In this document: positions 41,975 to 56,370 of the stretch, piece by piece
Position numbering within the stretch: position 1 is the stretch's first letter
How the letters are laid out: each line of letters opens with the position of its first letter
Source of the DNA: Absidia repens
Taxonomy: Eukaryota > Mucoromycota > Mucoromycetes > Mucorales > Cunninghamellaceae
Length of the DNA stretch: 64,000 nt
Direction: 5' to 3'
NCBI GenBank assembly: GCA_002105175.1
Contig: MCGE01000019.1
Location: forward strand, 186,001 to 250,000
Program-made: the position numbers and the translations under genes
Notes under the pieces: generated by a model
What the model was told of the DNA's origin: nothing
Seen by the model: only the letters and a program-made list of their open reading frames with translations
The model's database searches: none

Positions 41975-43388
41975 ATGAATCCCTCCACTCAATCACAACA
42001 ACCTCAACAACCACAACAACCTGACCATCACGATGACGACCCTCACTCTAAAAAGCGGACCCGTGTTACACCTACTCAACTGTCCATTTTGGAAGATACC
42101 TTCTCTGTGAGCCCTACACCTGACAACAAAATGCGGAAACACTTGGCGCAAAAATTACAGATGCCTGAACGATCTATTCAAATATGGTTCCAAAACCGAC
42201 GTGCCAAGGTCAAAATGCTTCAGCGCCGTGCTCTTTTACGAGAAGAACAAGAGATGACCAGAGCGAAACTATATGCAGAAGCTGCAGCTGCTGCCGCTGC
42301 TTCCCGGCATTATTCCCACTCTTCTTCTATTGGTAATGGAGCCATGCTTACACCAGCTTCATCATCGTCGTCGTCTTCTTTTTGGTATGGGACTTCTCCA
42401 ATCACTCCTTATCCTCACTATCCAGCAACAACAAAATTACCCATTCAAAGGTCATGGAGTTTGGATCCCACTGTACCGCCACCACCTCCTCCTCTTATTC
42501 AACACCACCAACATCCTTATCACCCCTCTCAACATCCTCCTTATATCTATGCTGGTCCTACTTTGGCCGGGGAAACAAAGGAATTATACTATCATGGAAA
42601 TATATCACCTTCTCCTACCCCAAATCCTATGGGTGATCTTAGTAAGAAATCAAAACATTACTTCAGCATGTATTTTGTTCAATATTCTCATATGATTACA
42701 TTTCCAAATAGGCACCGACTCATTCAAATCATTCAGTGATACCACTTTCATTGACAATACGACACCTGGACCAAGTGATTCGACGACGACTGGATTTATC
42801 AATGTAAATGCGGTGACTATTGGAACATGGCACCGAATGAAAATGAGCCGACAAGACCTTTTATGCTGCTTTCAATTATCAGAACGAACATTTGAATGGC
42901 ACATACGGGACAGCAATTACCATTTCAAGATGATAATCTCGTTTGATCTTGTGGCTTCTTTGGACATCACTATTTTGGATAATGGGATTTTTGCTCAGAT
43001 GGACCTGAAATTGAACGAACCTCCTCTCTTCTTTATGGAAAATATGGATGACCAGACTTGGATTCAATGTAGTGATTTTACGGAAGGCATGCAAGCAACT
43101 TGTAATCTACATCATACGCTTCGTGGACTGGCATCTGATCTTCGGCAAGAATTATTAGGAATGATCAGCTTAGATCAACATTTATGTCAAGTTATTCGAT
43201 TTCCAATGGCGTCACCGATCACAGAACTTCCCTTAGTTACTGCTGCTGCTGCTGCTGCTACTAATACTACTACTATCAATGATGATATTGCCTCTTTGGA
43301 TCCTTCATCTCTTATGTCATGGCGGCATCATAGTCTTCCTCTCCAGATGAACGACGGTGAATGGCCTCAATCCCATGCCACCTTTTAG
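41975..43388 (+). CDS. Homeodomain transcription factor
   Basis: Two exons: 41975..42641 and 42712..43388, giving 447 aa; the junction restores Ser (A|GC). A Gln/Asp-rich N-terminus is followed by the homeodomain at about residues 26-86, with KKRTRVTPTQLSILEDTF in helix 1 and the recognition helix IQIWFQNRRAKVK (WFQNRR at 71-76). Ala, Ser and Pro runs lie in the middle. The second exon encodes a folded region beginning VTIGTWHRMKMSRQDLLCCF and continuing FEWHIRDSNYHFKMIISFD. It resembles the conserved C-terminal domain found with some fungal homeodomain regulators. Nuclear and sequence-specific DNA binding is expected. Targets are unknown. The gene has a TATATATCC sequence just before the start and a long CT-rich leader. 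Confidence 0.9.
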
Positions 43389-43782
43389 TTTAGTTTATTT
43401 ATTCTGTCTCTCTCACTCTTAGTTATCTATTTATTCCTTCTCTCTCCCTCTCTCTCCATTATATATACTCTCATTATTATTATAATAAAAAATCAAATGT
43501 ATTCAGTATCATAGGAATGGGGTTGGTGGGTGTTATGGATTTGCAACATTCCCAACAAACTCTTTTTTTCAAAATAAAAACAATCTTTTTACGGTTTTGC
43601 CTTTTTTATACCAACCAATGCAACCTGTTTAAAGCTCAAACGCTTCTTTTTTTTCCCGCTCCCCGCATTTTTTTCTTCTCTTTCTCTTTATTTTTATTTT
43701 TTTTATTGTTATTGTCAGTTATTTTATTATTTATTATATCCTTTGTCTTTTTTTTTTCTTTTTTCTTTCTTTTATTGACTAC
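43389..43782. other. Intergenic with pyrimidine-rich leader
   Basis: AATAAAA near 43480 ends the homeobox transcript. A T/C-rich stretch (about 43635-43772) leads into the BLTP2 start. Confidence 0.45.
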
Positions 43783-46700
43783 ATGGTTTATTCCATGATC
43801 CTATTCATTCTCGTTTCGGGATTCTCTTGGATTTCATTCAAGTACCTGATTCCTCACTATCGACGTTTGAACTTTGGTCTGGGCTTTTTTAGTCTTCACC
43901 ACTTTTGCTATTCCTATTACGACTATTGGACTCTTGACATTGAAAAAATACAACTCTTATTCACACAAAACCAAATGAACGGCTCTCGATGGATTACTAT
44001 ACATGTTCAGGGCGTCTCACTAGTCTACCATTCACTACCATTACAACCAATACCGGCCAAAAGCACAACAACAGCAACAACAAAAGTATCTCTTTGGTTG
44101 ACAACATGGTGGAATACTATGCAAAGTGGATTGTCATTAGCAAAACGGTATATCAAGAAAGCATCAAGTTTGCCCATACAATGGTGTTTAGCTCTTCTCA
44201 CTGGCTACGTCAAGTTACATGTGGAGGGTGTGTCACTGAAATTGATTACCTCAAAAGGAATGTATTATTGGTTATGCATTGATACTCTGGACTGTCAATC
44301 TACTCTGTCATTTATCATGAAGAATGCAGGGGGCGGCGAAACCAAAGGCGACGGCAATGACGACAATAACCGATCTCTTACTGAAACACCTTTACTATCA
44401 TCATCCTTTACAGCAACACAACAACCGTATTCTTTGAAACAAACTCAGCATGTGTTTTGTGACAAACAAATCAACGTCTCCTTTGTCTTGGAAAACCTTC
44501 ATTGCCTTCTTGCTGCTGATATTATTGGTAATGACGACAACGACGGTCAAGATGGTGTCGATTGGCATTCTGTACTACAAGCGGACTCTCTGCCTTTGAC
44601 CACTGCATTGTCTTTGACCCCTGATTGTATGGTCGTTCATGGTGTCAATATCTACTGTGGAATTGATTCACTCCAAATTTTTATGCTACCATTATTACGA
44701 AGCTTTATTGGAAACCCCCATTTCAGGCCCGATGTAAGTACCATTTTATTTGTTGTTGCTTGGAATATGTTAGAAATGAAGTAGTCGGCTTTACTAATCA
44801 TACTTTGAATTCAATAAATCAAAACAGACTGGGGTTTCTTCAGCATCATCATCAGCGCCACAGCAAGCAAAACACTCAACAAAAAAGGATATCAATGATC
44901 AATGCAAAATTACCAAGGTAAACTACCAGCGCAAGCTTAAATTTTTATTTAGATTGTTTGACCAACAATTTTTTTTTATGTGTGTGTGTAGTTGAAATCC
45001 ATACAAGGCGCGCTTGAGATCGGAAAGCTTATCATTATGTGCGACACCCCCGACAAAACTTCCTTTTACTCTCGATTGGTGCTTGATGATATCACATTCA
45101 CTACCCAGTCCGTCCCCTTAGAAGAAATCCAATCACACGACGTGAATAGCACCATTGGCAGTATTATTTATACGTTGGTGGACTCCTCTTTGCCTTTGAA
45201 TGACAACAATTCTCTGAATCTTCTTTGTACGGCGGAGTTATCAGTGGAAGGAAATCTGCGATTGATTACTGATGGTGATTTTGGTGCTTATGATGGGAGT
45301 GTGTCGCAATTGATGGTTACTCTCAATAGTCCAATTTTGACTCTGGATACGGTTAAACAGCATCTTTTGGAATCTTGGATAGTCCAGCTTCATCGATTTT
45401 ACGTGCTAAAAGACCCTGATACCGTTAGACCTAGTTTTATCATGGATCGGTTGCCTAGTGTGGACATGTCTCTTGTATTGGTATCCCCAAAGGTGCACTT
45501 CCAACACCTACTACCACAGGATGATCAACTCGCGTTGGACCTTCAAGGATTATTCCATTGCACAAGTGTACGTTGGCTATTATCTGGTGAATACGACTCA
45601 TCCATTCCGTCGCCGTCTCCGTCATCAGCACCACTTTCAACACCAATGTCGTCACGTCGTAAACGATCAACAAATCTGATACAGCGTCTTACAATACCAA
45701 GCTCTTCCACTCCCTCCTCATCAACATCATCAATGAATAGTGGCCCCATTCCCGGACATGCACGCATATACAAAATGGTTTTTTGGTTGAATATTGACAA
45801 TATGCGGGTGGATTATTGGCAACATCACCAATGGATTCCGTGGGTAGCTTCCAAGCATTTGGATCTTGCAGTCAAGACGTATATGAAATCACCGGTTACC
45901 ACAGTCAATCGCAGCATCTCTGTTGACAGTACTGGCACTCACTCCTTGGAAAACGTCATCGACCTAGAACTACAAGCAACAATGGACAAACCAGAAATAC
46001 ATCTCTGTGATAGCACTTTGGTTTTGGATCCTCTCATTTACTGGACAAGGTTGTTGCAGCCTTTTGTTTATATATTAGAGAGCCAATCATCAACAACAGC
46101 AAAGAATGAACACGCATCACCGCCACAACTCAATTTACGGAATTGGCTTTCTCTATATAGTCGATGCACAGCAAGCTTATCTATGCTCCAAACGAAAATC
46201 ATCATGATTGGGATTGACAAAAAAGCGCCATTGGACCGCACTACTCCTTCCGGATACCTTGACAACTCGCCTCGGCATGACATGGTGGCAAGGGTTCAAT
46301 TCTCAATGGAAAAACTTTCGATGGATTCGGAAAACAGGATAACGGCGACGACGACGACAACAACAACACCTCCAATTTCAAACAACATCGGCGCCGGACG
46401 TTTTTTGGGTAATGTTCGTCTATCATTGCAACAATTACTTCTTACTCAAACAACGACCATTGTGGAAAATCGATACATGGATGACGGTTTTGATGGCGGC
46501 AACGATGGTGATAACGGATTGGTCCTGGCATGGGTATCACGCTTACATGTTACCTTAGGTCTCGGCTATCTTCAAAACAAAAGTATTCCCATTCTGGTTG
46601 GTGTTGATATCAAGTTGCGAAAAATGGGGCTACAGTATTCTTTGGGAAATCATTACTCTTGTTTGTTAGTGGTCAATGCTTTGCGGCGTGTGAAAATCTT

Positions 46701-49700
46701 ATGGACAGAAAAGACGCGCTTGGACGATGACGCTACCATGATGCATTCTCAACAACAACAACAACAACGGGAACAACTGCTTTTGGTTGACAAAATTCAG
46801 TGTCAAATATTTAGACTTGACATTCATATCTTCTTGCCTGGCCAACATGAACTTTTTTTTCGGGCGGATGATCTGGTGTTATTTTGGCGATTATCTTCTT
46901 ATTCTACTGGATCAACGACTGCAGAAAGCAATCCTTTATGCTCAGTGACAAACGTGACGTTGTTTGGTGTCTCGCCTGATGTGAAAATTGGCGATGGACT
47001 GGTTACCGACAATGGGAAACAAAAATGGGAAGCATTGGTGGAACTCGACGATGTGGAATGGCTTACGGATGATATTTCTTCTCGTGATGGCGATGTGGCA
47101 AAACCATCTGCAACATTGGTGATGACCAAATCATTTATCAGGGTGCCTCATGGTTATGTTATCGCACATGTACTTGAAAATGTCGTCCACCTGGTGAAGG
47201 GCGTCCGTGAACTGCATTGTCGGATTATGGAAGATACTAGTGACAGCTCCCCCTATTTTGCTTATGTTGGTCCCATTGCACGCAATTCTCCTATGGCTCT
47301 TCCTTCGGTGACACTACAATGCAATCAAGTGATTCTTCGTTTGGACGATGATCCCTTTGAAGCAAAGCTACGCAGGATTTTCCATGTGGGTCAATCTGAA
47401 CAAGTCAAGCGTCTGAATCTAGAGGCGGAATTTGAAAAGGAAAAAATACGGTGCCGGGAAGAACAACAACTTCATCAACCAGTATCTGCTTCATCAGCAA
47501 ACAGCAATACCAAACGCAGTCAACAACGTCAGTATTTTACGCCAATATCATATGCCACAAATGAAAACGATACTACAGAAGCCCAAATCAGCACAGCTCA
47601 GAAACGGTTATGGGAAATATATTCGGAATCATGGATCAAAAACATTCAGGCGCATCAACAAAAGGAAACAGCAGCAAACGATCAAATTCGGCAGGCGGAT
47701 TACAGATACCGGTGTGTGGTGGAAGCTTTGGATGCAGCTTACGACGATAGCGATACAGGTGTGGGTGCCGCTGATGGTGTCGATTTTGCTGATCTCTTCC
47801 GCTTGGAAATTATTCCTTTACCGCTTCATGCGCCACTAGCACAATTGAACATGATCAAAAGTATTGCGACAATCAACCAAAAACAGGGCAATTCTCCATC
47901 CGATGATGCTTTGTTTCCTTTGGACGAAACGGTGCACTTTGTACACAATATGGGTAAAGGGGTGCCTCTTTGCTCGGATTTCTCCTTTTTGATCCCTTTC
48001 CATCTCAATTGGCAAGCTGGCGAAACTTCGATTCAAATTCGTGATTACCCCCTTCCTCTTTTACATGTGCCTGCAGCAATCCCTCATGGTAGGACTGTGC
48101 ATCAACATCAGCAAGAATATTGTTTTACAACTCCGGCGGCCTGGTCTCTTTCTGGAAACTATGTTATTGCGGACGACTTTGGTGTGAAGGAAGGATCTCG
48201 TATTATCACTCTGAATGTGGACTCAAATCCAGGACAAAACCAGCATCAGCAACTTCATAGTTTACCATCATCAGCACAATACTACAATATCAACGTGGTA
48301 AGAACAGCATCACCAACGAAATTCTATTCAAGTGTCCATTACAATATTTATACATCGGCCATGTCCACCATCTGCTTATCGGTGTCCTATCAGCCTGCTA
48401 TTCAAGATATTTTGGAAATCCTTGAAAGTATCACTCCAGCACCTGTAGACCCTTCGGCCAAGATTGGGGTATGGGACAAGATACGGTTGATGATCCACAC
48501 GAAGACGAAAGTTGATTTTTCTATTGGCGGTGGTGATTTTGCGTTTGTGGCGAAAGGCACACGAGACCCTTATGAATTGATGGGACTTGGGGCAGGCATG
48601 GCGAAACTCTGGCGCGGTGAAGTGATCTGGTTGTTGGGCTACCCAAATCCTCAGCAAGAATTCACACAGATCTTCAGCAACAGTTATGTCCTGGGCGTAC
48701 CTGATCTCATCCGGGGCGGCTATGTTCCATCCAATCTGTCATCATCCATTACGCCTACTTCTACTCAGCCCAAAATCTTGTTTTCAAAAATCGCAATCAA
48801 GCTCGCTGGAGGGGTGCAAATGGGGATAGGCTGCCATTTGGAACGAACGTGCACTCCAGGTTGTCTCACTTGTCAATATGGATCCTCCCCTAGTCAGCAA
48901 CCGCAATGTCGGTTCCTGTGCTTCAAACCTCATTATCAAGTTGTTTTCAAGTCTAAAAATCACGTTGGGAATGTAAGTTGGATGGCCATATGATCCATTG
49001 TGTGAAATTTTATGTCTAATTCCAGTGATTTTTTGTTTTTATTTTCTTTTTCTTCCAGGATTATCACGATGCTTATGCTGGATTCCGCTCTGATTTTGTC
49101 CATCTCTCGATCAGTATCATCAAATCACCACGAACAACAACATCTGACACCAATGATGCATCATCAACATCCGGTAATGGATTGAACGCCATGCATCTTA
49201 GCCCACATTTTGTCAATCATTTCCGGCGATGGTATGGTCTCTTTGGTGGTCCACTTTCTCTACCTATACGACGTGGTCCTCTGTTCAATCTACTGAAAGG
49301 GCTCCTTTCTCCGCCTGCTCCTCCCGTGAAAATAGGTCGACATATACAATCTTTGAAATATAAGATTATGATTCAGCCCATGGCGTTTGGATACTTTTGT
49401 ATGCTGGATGAAAGACGGGACAGCGAACTTGATGGTGGCGGTGTGGATGCTATTGGTCTTAAAATCAATGTCAGTCATTTTTGTGTCGATGTGCATCAAC
49501 GGAGAAAACGGCAAATGACAACTCTCGGCTTTCCACACTCAACCTCCTCTTCCCCTATGACAAGCAGTAGCGATGGCCAAGCTGAAGATGAACTCTACCG
49601 TGTGAAGTCGAACTGGCCTCTACATGAAGTGGAAATCCAACTCCGTGATGTGGACCTTCGTGTTGTTTATACGCAAAATACTCCCTTTTCTCCAAATCAC

Positions 49701-49983
49701 CCTTCCTATGACAATATCGATTTTAGCAACCATCTCAATACATGTGGAAACTACACTCATCAGCAATGGATCGATGAAGACGATTATAGAGAGCTTGGAC
49801 TCGATATGGAATGCTCTACAATTGCGGCTTCAGGGAAGGCTCTTCCATTTGCTTACTCACCTTGCGTTGATTATGTCAAGAGGCTGGATCCTATTTGGGT
49901 TAACCGGAATCGTCATTTGAAAAGCACTCATTCATGTATAATGGGATCTGCGAAAGGTAAGATCAACCTTTTCTTCTTGATTT

Positions 49984-50019
<36 letters not shown>

Positions 50020-53000
50020 AGATATGTGTGGTTAATTTACTAATTTTAACACTCTTTTGAATTATAGGTGCCTTGGGTACGCAATTGGACTATTTGCATC
50101 GACGAATTGAAACTGTAGAACAACAACTCCGTCATCATCAGCAACTACTAGAATTGACTGAAATGCGTCTATCGAAGCAATCATATAACGCGGATCTGTT
50201 ACAAGAGGTACATACAAATAGAGGAGGGGGGTTTTAATTACATATAGTTATATTTATTAATATGCGTCTTTTTTTTATTTATTTTTTCTGAAATAGGCAA
50301 ATGGTATTATTTCCGTCATCGCCAGACTGAATACAAGGCAGCATCTTTTATCGAGATACATCCAGAAAATTTTACATCTGTCGGCCAGCGATCCAATATA
50401 CAACACATCTCCATCTAGTCGCCTCCAGTCTTCGAAGCCGTATTCCGCTTATTTTGACGACAACTCATTGAAACATTGGGAACAAATGATGGGTAGATTC
50501 AAGGAACGTTACACCGTGCATAACCCGCAGATTATTTGGTCACCAGCAGTACATGATATTGTTAGTCGGTGGAGGGACGCCAGGGCACATTACAATATTC
50601 AAGCCTACAACATATCCAGCAGAGCAACTCAACTTTTACGCGAACTGGTAGAACTGGGGATTCAGCAAGAAAATCAACACAAGCAAAATCAACAAGGAGG
50701 ACAGCATCGATCTGCCTACAGCTCTTCAACAAAAAATGACAAGAAAAACAACAATGATATGCAAAATACTCAAAATGTTTTGGATTCTAAGGCAGCTCAG
50801 GACCTCCTCAAGAAATTACTGGCTGACAGGGACTGCAGCTTTATGGTGGACAACGAAACAAAACAGCACCAAAACCAATCGACAACATTGGATGACAAAT
50901 GCGATGATAAGCAGCATTCAAGTGACGGAAACAAAAACGACGATGCTGAAGACTCTGACAACAATCCAAGATACCAGCTCGATCAAATTCCTGATGGCTG
51001 CAGCTCGGAAAATATGACATTGATTGATCTTTGGAACCCTCAACTATTCTTGCAGAGCAATACTTCACAAGATTATGGTATTCTGGTAGCCAATGAACGA
51101 GTCCAGGTGAAGCAATTCGAAATAATCGAAGCCGGCAATTGTGATGTGGATACATGTGCAGTCAAAAAACGGACGGTTGCTAGTGTGGAGGCGGTACAAC
51201 TTTTTGTGGTCAAACCTGGGTTGATGGATGGGGTGGACGTTTCACTAGATAGCAATTATGGCGTGCATTTTCCTCCAACTTCTGACATCGACAGACAGCA
51301 TCAACATATTTTATCGCCGTGGATTCCTCCTGAAATGTTTACGGACAACTTCATCAGCAAATACCATACAGCTCGATTTCTTCGATTTGGAAACGACAGC
51401 AACATCACTGGCACAATTCAATACGATCGACACAATCCGATTCGGTCATCGTCCGCATACCATTCAAGTCATCATTATCAACCTTGGGACGATCAATGCA
51501 ATTCCACACATCTCAATTTCCCCAACTTTGTCTTTACAGCAAATCCTTTCCAGTACAGCGTTCTTTACCAAGTTATTGTCGATATCATTCTCTTCAAAAA
51601 AGAAGCAAGACATCTGGAGCGATCCGATCGGCTACGCGACATCACCTTCTCTATTTACGCAAGTGGCGACAGTCCAAGCAAGACGCTCGATGATGTAATC
51701 GAACTCCAAACCAAAATACGACACTTCTCCCAAGTACACCAAGACTATCAACGGCAACTTATTTGCAGCCCTTATACTGGTGATTTTGACAGTGATGGAC
51801 TGGCACTTTTGCAACAGCGATGCAACTCAGCGCGGCAGCAATTAACGACTTACAAGGAAGCACTGTTTCTATTGATGCAATCATTCAAGCAAATTATGGA
51901 CAAGTATCACCACAAAGATGGATCAACAACTGCTGATGAAATTTTCAATGACGGGTCATCGTTGTCCTCAAAAACAAACTCCAGCAACAATCAGATGGTA
52001 GCAGTGGGCAAAATCAAGATATCTGTCAAGTCATTAGTGTGGAAAATGCTACAAGATGATGGATCGCCTTTTAGTCAGTGGAAGCTCACCAACACAAGCT
52101 ACGTACTTATTACCAGCAAAGATCAAAGCCTCTGTCATACCATAGAAATCGACAAGTTGGTGGTCAAAAATACTTCGTCATCTCCTACGTATAAGCAAGT
52201 GGTTGGGCCCTATCTGGAATCTTCTATCAGCTCATCAATGGTGCCACCAGATTTCTCTCGTCACAAGATGGTTTATGGACGTTTGGTATCATTGAGACCT
52301 GTCGGTGGTATTCCTGTGATTCAGCAATTGGAACTCAATGTGTTTCCACTTCGATTGCAGCTCACATATGACTTTTGGCGAGCATTTGTGGTATATCTTT
52401 TCCCGGCATCACCATCGTTATCGACACAAAAAACATCAACTTCGGCATCCTCTTTGAATTCAATGGCTACAGCATCGGCTGCTCAATCGACATCAACAGG
52501 AGCTATACCGACATATGATTTGAAAACTCCGCAAAACACATCTTTTCATATCACGGACGTCAATATTCAACAATCATCCTCGATTGCTTCAACAACATCG
52601 GCACATATCCACCCTTTAGAATCCTCACCAAACTCAGTACGGCAGGACGGAAGTTCTACGAATAGCGATACTGGTATTTGGTTCGGTGCAAAAAGGGCGA
52701 TGTCTACTCCCACTTCCAGTGCAGATACCCAAACAACAACAGCACCGACATCCCTTCCTAACGCACAACAGCAGTCCCAAAAAACTACCAGCACGTCGAA
52801 GCGGAAATCGTGGATTATCAACAGCACATTACCAAAACTACGAAAAGCAAGCAGGTCTACGGACGGTTACCCTGATGATGACGATTTGACGATTATGAAA
52901 CACCGTGCATCCAATAATCGAACATTTATCTTGATCAAGATTCACGGTGCCAAACACTGTCTTAGTTTTCAGGTACATAAACCATAGAATTATTTTACGT

Positions 53001-53985
53001 ATTTTTGATATTTTGCTTATTTTTTTTTTTTTCTTTATTTTTAGGGAACCAAAAATATATATGATCTTCAAAATTTTCGCTTTCGCCAACCGAATTTGGA
53101 GTATCGCAACAAAACTTGGTCGTGGTATGATTTACTGAATGCGTTAAAAAAAGGTATTGTCATATTCGAATAGACAACACTTATGGAAGCGATTATAATA
53201 CTGACTTTTTATTGTAGATTTTTTACGTGCGGTCATCAAACACAGTCCCGCATTAATCAAGGAAAAGCTCAAACCAAGTCGACTTATCTGTGACTCTAGT
53301 AGCAAATCCTATGCAGACGACGAAGAACTCGACGTTACGAATCAGCAGAGCCAACGCCTTGTTTTATCTACAGCACCTACGCATGATGACCTCAGTGACT
53401 CTCGTAGCGCCTCTCTTGGATCACGGGAAGTGGTTGAACTTGGTATCGATGGCTGGTTTAACGATGACAGCAGCGCTTTTGATGGCGATGATGGAAGCAG
53501 CAAGGATGATTTGGAAGTGGATGATGGTGGGCGCAGTATCCATAGTACAAGCAGTAACATATTAGATGTCAATGATGAATTGGAAATCAGCACAGGAATT
53601 ATCTCCGAAGAAAACGACTTGATCTCATTACATTCAAACAACACCAACAATAATTATAACAGTAGCATGACCGAATGGAATATACCACCGTCCGATTTGA
53701 ATATACCAATCGTCTCTGGAAAACAAAGGGGACATACAGACAATGAAGATGGACTTTTTGGAAAAACTATATCAAGGTAATATACTGAATTTACATCTTT
53801 TTGATTACACAATTCTCAGAAGCTCATTTGTTTTGTATTTGTCCAGATTACTTCCTTTTTCAAAGAAAGGCAAGCAACGAAAGACAATATCACCTTTTAT
53901 TGATGAGATTGACAGATCCATTGGTGATAATGAACTTGAACGGTTACAAAAAGGACGGCTCTTATTTGGCAAATCATATCGATAG
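43783..53985 (+). CDS. Bridge-like lipid transfer protein 2 homologue (Fmp27/Hobbit/SABRE family), 3180 aa
   Basis: Nine exons: 43783..44733, 44828..44917, 44992..48972, 49059..49956, 50068..50207, 50297..52972, 53045..53153, 53218..53776 and 53847..53985, totalling 3180 codons with every junction in frame. These giant proteins form a hydrophobic groove carrying lipids between the ER and plasma membrane or mitochondria. Residues 1-24 are a membrane anchor (MILFILVSGFSWISFKYLI). Family landmarks are the GFWDK-type segment GVWDKIRLMIHTKTK (about 1505), SLPIRRGPLF (about 1740), a coiled coil LDYLHRRIETVEQQLRHHQQLLELTE (about 1980), and the C-terminal NIYDLQNFRFRQPNLEYRNKTWSWYDLLNALKKDFLRAVIKHS. 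Long Gln/Asn/Ser-rich insertions make it larger than yeast Fmp27 (2628 aa). A TA repeat lies in intron 4. The gene is complete. Confidence 0.9.
49987..50016. repeat. TA dinucleotide repeat in a BLTP2 intron
   Basis: About 15 TA units lie in the intron 49957..50067. Confidence 0.9.
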
Positions 53986-54192
53986 TAGTTCTAGCATTTT
54001 TCCCCTTCACCTATTTTTTTTTTTTTTTTAGCTTTACATACATATTAAACTATACTTTTATCATTCATTATTGTATCATGTCTCAATCGGTGTTTCAAAT
54101 CCACACATTGTAAGTATAAAAGTCCTCCAACAAAAAAAAAAAAAAAACGCTTTTAATCTTTTTCTTCCTTTTTATGATACAATACAACACTG

Positions 54193-55522
54193 ATGCGAAA
54201 ATACAGTGAACGCTCCCCAGCATCTCCATCGAACACAATCGACAAGAACGTCACAGACAGCAACAACAACAACAATATCAGCAGCGCCAGTCCTTACAGA
54301 GAAGCTTTACCATTGAAAAAATCAACTCGGGATTGGTCAACACCTCCTTCTACTAATATTCAAAATCTCTCATTGATTAGTCGATCCTCTGGCTCAGAAA
54401 ACATACCAAGGTAAGCTCATGTGCTCCCTACCTCAGCCAACTTTTGGTATTTGAACTTACTTCCTTTTTTTATTGTTCAGTTTGAAATCAGTTGAGCTAC
54501 AGATTGAACTCTGGAACGATATTTGTCGAAAGGTACAATGAGATAGGAAACTATGTGTGGGCGATATAGATATATTTACATTATAGATTTTTATTTGTAT
54601 TTGTAGACCTCTCAAGTAAAGAATCCTTCGGACACAAAACAATGGGCATCTTTGGTGGCCCTGTTTCGAAAACTCAGAGAAGGGATCTGGGCATCCCATT
54701 GGAGTGAAGGAAATATTCGATTTGCTGTCAAAGGTAAAGAAAACTGTCACTATTTCCATCTAGAAAATCATATGATATACAATTTACTCACTGCTTTAAT
54801 TTTTGATGTTAGTATACGAAGAATCAGTACATACAAGGTGATGACAAAGAAAGACAAAAAAATTACTTCGTATTAGAAATGAATACTTATGTCAAATGCA
54901 TATTTTCTTTTATGTGCATATAGTTTGCGTGGACAAGAGTTTGCAGAATTTAGAAAGGCTATCCGGGGGTTGGTCGATGATCTTTATATTTTGCATGAAG
55001 ACGTAAGTGTCATTAGAAGATGCGCTGTTAAAACGTTTATGACTTTTAAATATGGTTTTACTTTAGGGAATTAACGGACACTATCTGGCATTGGATGTGA
55101 TTTATCGCGCTTGTCATTTGCAACAGCCTCAGGAAGCCATGAACATAATCTACAGGACTGAATTATCAGGATCACCTTACCACCATGGAAATGAAATCAA
55201 ATATGCCAAACAAATCGTTCATGCTTTATCAACCAACAATTGGGTCCATTTCTTCCGTCTGTATCATAACCCTCCTCACCCAGCCTTTCTTATATTGTTG
55301 AAATCAAGCGTTGAGCCGGTACGGCAACATGCTCTCTTGGTTATGCAAAAGGCTTACCACATGGCTCCTCTTTCTTGGCTCTCCTCGTCATTAGGCTTTA
55401 TTACCTCCCCTTCTTCAGATTACCATTCCTTAGTTAGTACCATTCATGATTTACATACACCTACACTTATTGATAGAATAGAAAATGATACCCTTTATTT
55501 TAAAAAAAGATTTAAAAAATAA
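54193..55522 (+). CDS. SAC3/GANP/THP3-family protein
   Basis: Six exons: 54193..54410, 54481..54532, 54607..54733, 54813..54837, 54924..55002 and 55067..55522, giving 318 aa, all in frame, including a 25-nt exon. The N-terminal 80 residues are Ser/Asn/Pro-rich. The rest is helical and matches the SAC3/GANP layout: EFAEFRKAIRGLVDDLYILHE, then AKQIVHALSTNNWVHFFRLYHNPPHP, RQHALLVMQKAYHMAPLSWLSSSLGF, a PCI-like helical repeat ending in a winged helix. Relatives act in mRNA export (TREX-2), splicing or centrosome function. This short form is closer to the stand-alone THP3/SAC3D1 kind than to full Sac3. The assignment rests on local motif similarity. Confidence 0.75.
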
Positions 55523-55737
55523 AAAGTGAAACTGTCAATCGTATCTACAAAATGCCAATGTGCTGTCTACCAATATTGTTGAAAAAATTGTTAATAAAAT
55601 GGGAGTGTAATTGACAAGAAGTGGATATGGCTATAGCTTCATAGGATACATTATATATCTGTTAGTTGATGATTGGGCAGACTTTTGTGTGCACTAAGGG
55701 CCCCATAATAACGATATCAACGGGAAAACGAAATTGC

Positions 55738-56015
55738 ACAAAATATTTCAAATCCCGCGCACATGATTTTTTTTCTTTTTCCTCTTTCTTTCTTCCCTAT
55801 ATTTTGGTGTTATGGTAATCATAGATTAATGTCAGGACTAGTTTAGAAGTTTGTTTAAATCAGGGATTACAAGATGCATGGAGAGACCCTTTCATTTTGG
55901 ATTCTGGATTCGGAATTTACCAATATATGAGGTTTTACGTTGCGATTAGTGCTATAGAACCGTCATTAGAGTTTAGTGTTAGTTGTCAAAGCTTTATATT
56001 TACATCTGAATAAAC
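55738..56015 (-). repeat. Dispersed element family, copy E (right module only, truncated)
   Basis: Same orientation as copy D: AAATATTTCAAATCCCGCGC, CACATG in place of CACGTG, a T/C tract, the conserved block (about 55825-55910, GGATTACAAGATGCATGGAG), and a break right after ATCTGAATAAACG at about 56015. The outer module is absent. Confidence 0.75.
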
Positions 56016-56370
56016 GCTCTGGCGCTCCGCTGGAGCTTTTGGAAATCTTTCGATTTACTGGGTGTCACGGTTTTTGGTTAAAGTGTGGGTTTCGATGGGA
56101 TAGGCTTCAAGCCTCCGCCATTTCGCACTTTGGTGGGCGGCTTCTTGGGGCCCAACCGTCGTGCTCAGCGCGTCGTCAATGGGTTCTTTTTTGTGTGCTG
56201 AAAAGAAAAAAGAAAGTAGTGAAGGGATAAGAGCGTCCGCCATTTCGCACTATGGTGGGCAGCCCCTTGGGGCCCGACCGTCGTGCTCAGCGCGTCGTCA
56301 ATAGATACTTTTTTAAAAAAAAATGGAAGGTCGAAAAATAGGGTGACTGAACCATTCGCACTCCGCCTCC
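56016..56370. repeat. GC-rich insert with two 67-bp direct repeats
   Basis: Two units, 56114-56180 and 56236-56302, are the same length, 122 bp apart and differ at about five positions. Both begin TCCGCCATTTCGCACT and end GCTCAGCGCGTCGTCAAT, with TTGGGGCCC inside. A third partial match (CATTCGCACTCCGCC) lies near 56353. GC is far above the flanks. It sits exactly between repeat copies E and F. The class is unknown. Confidence 0.8.
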
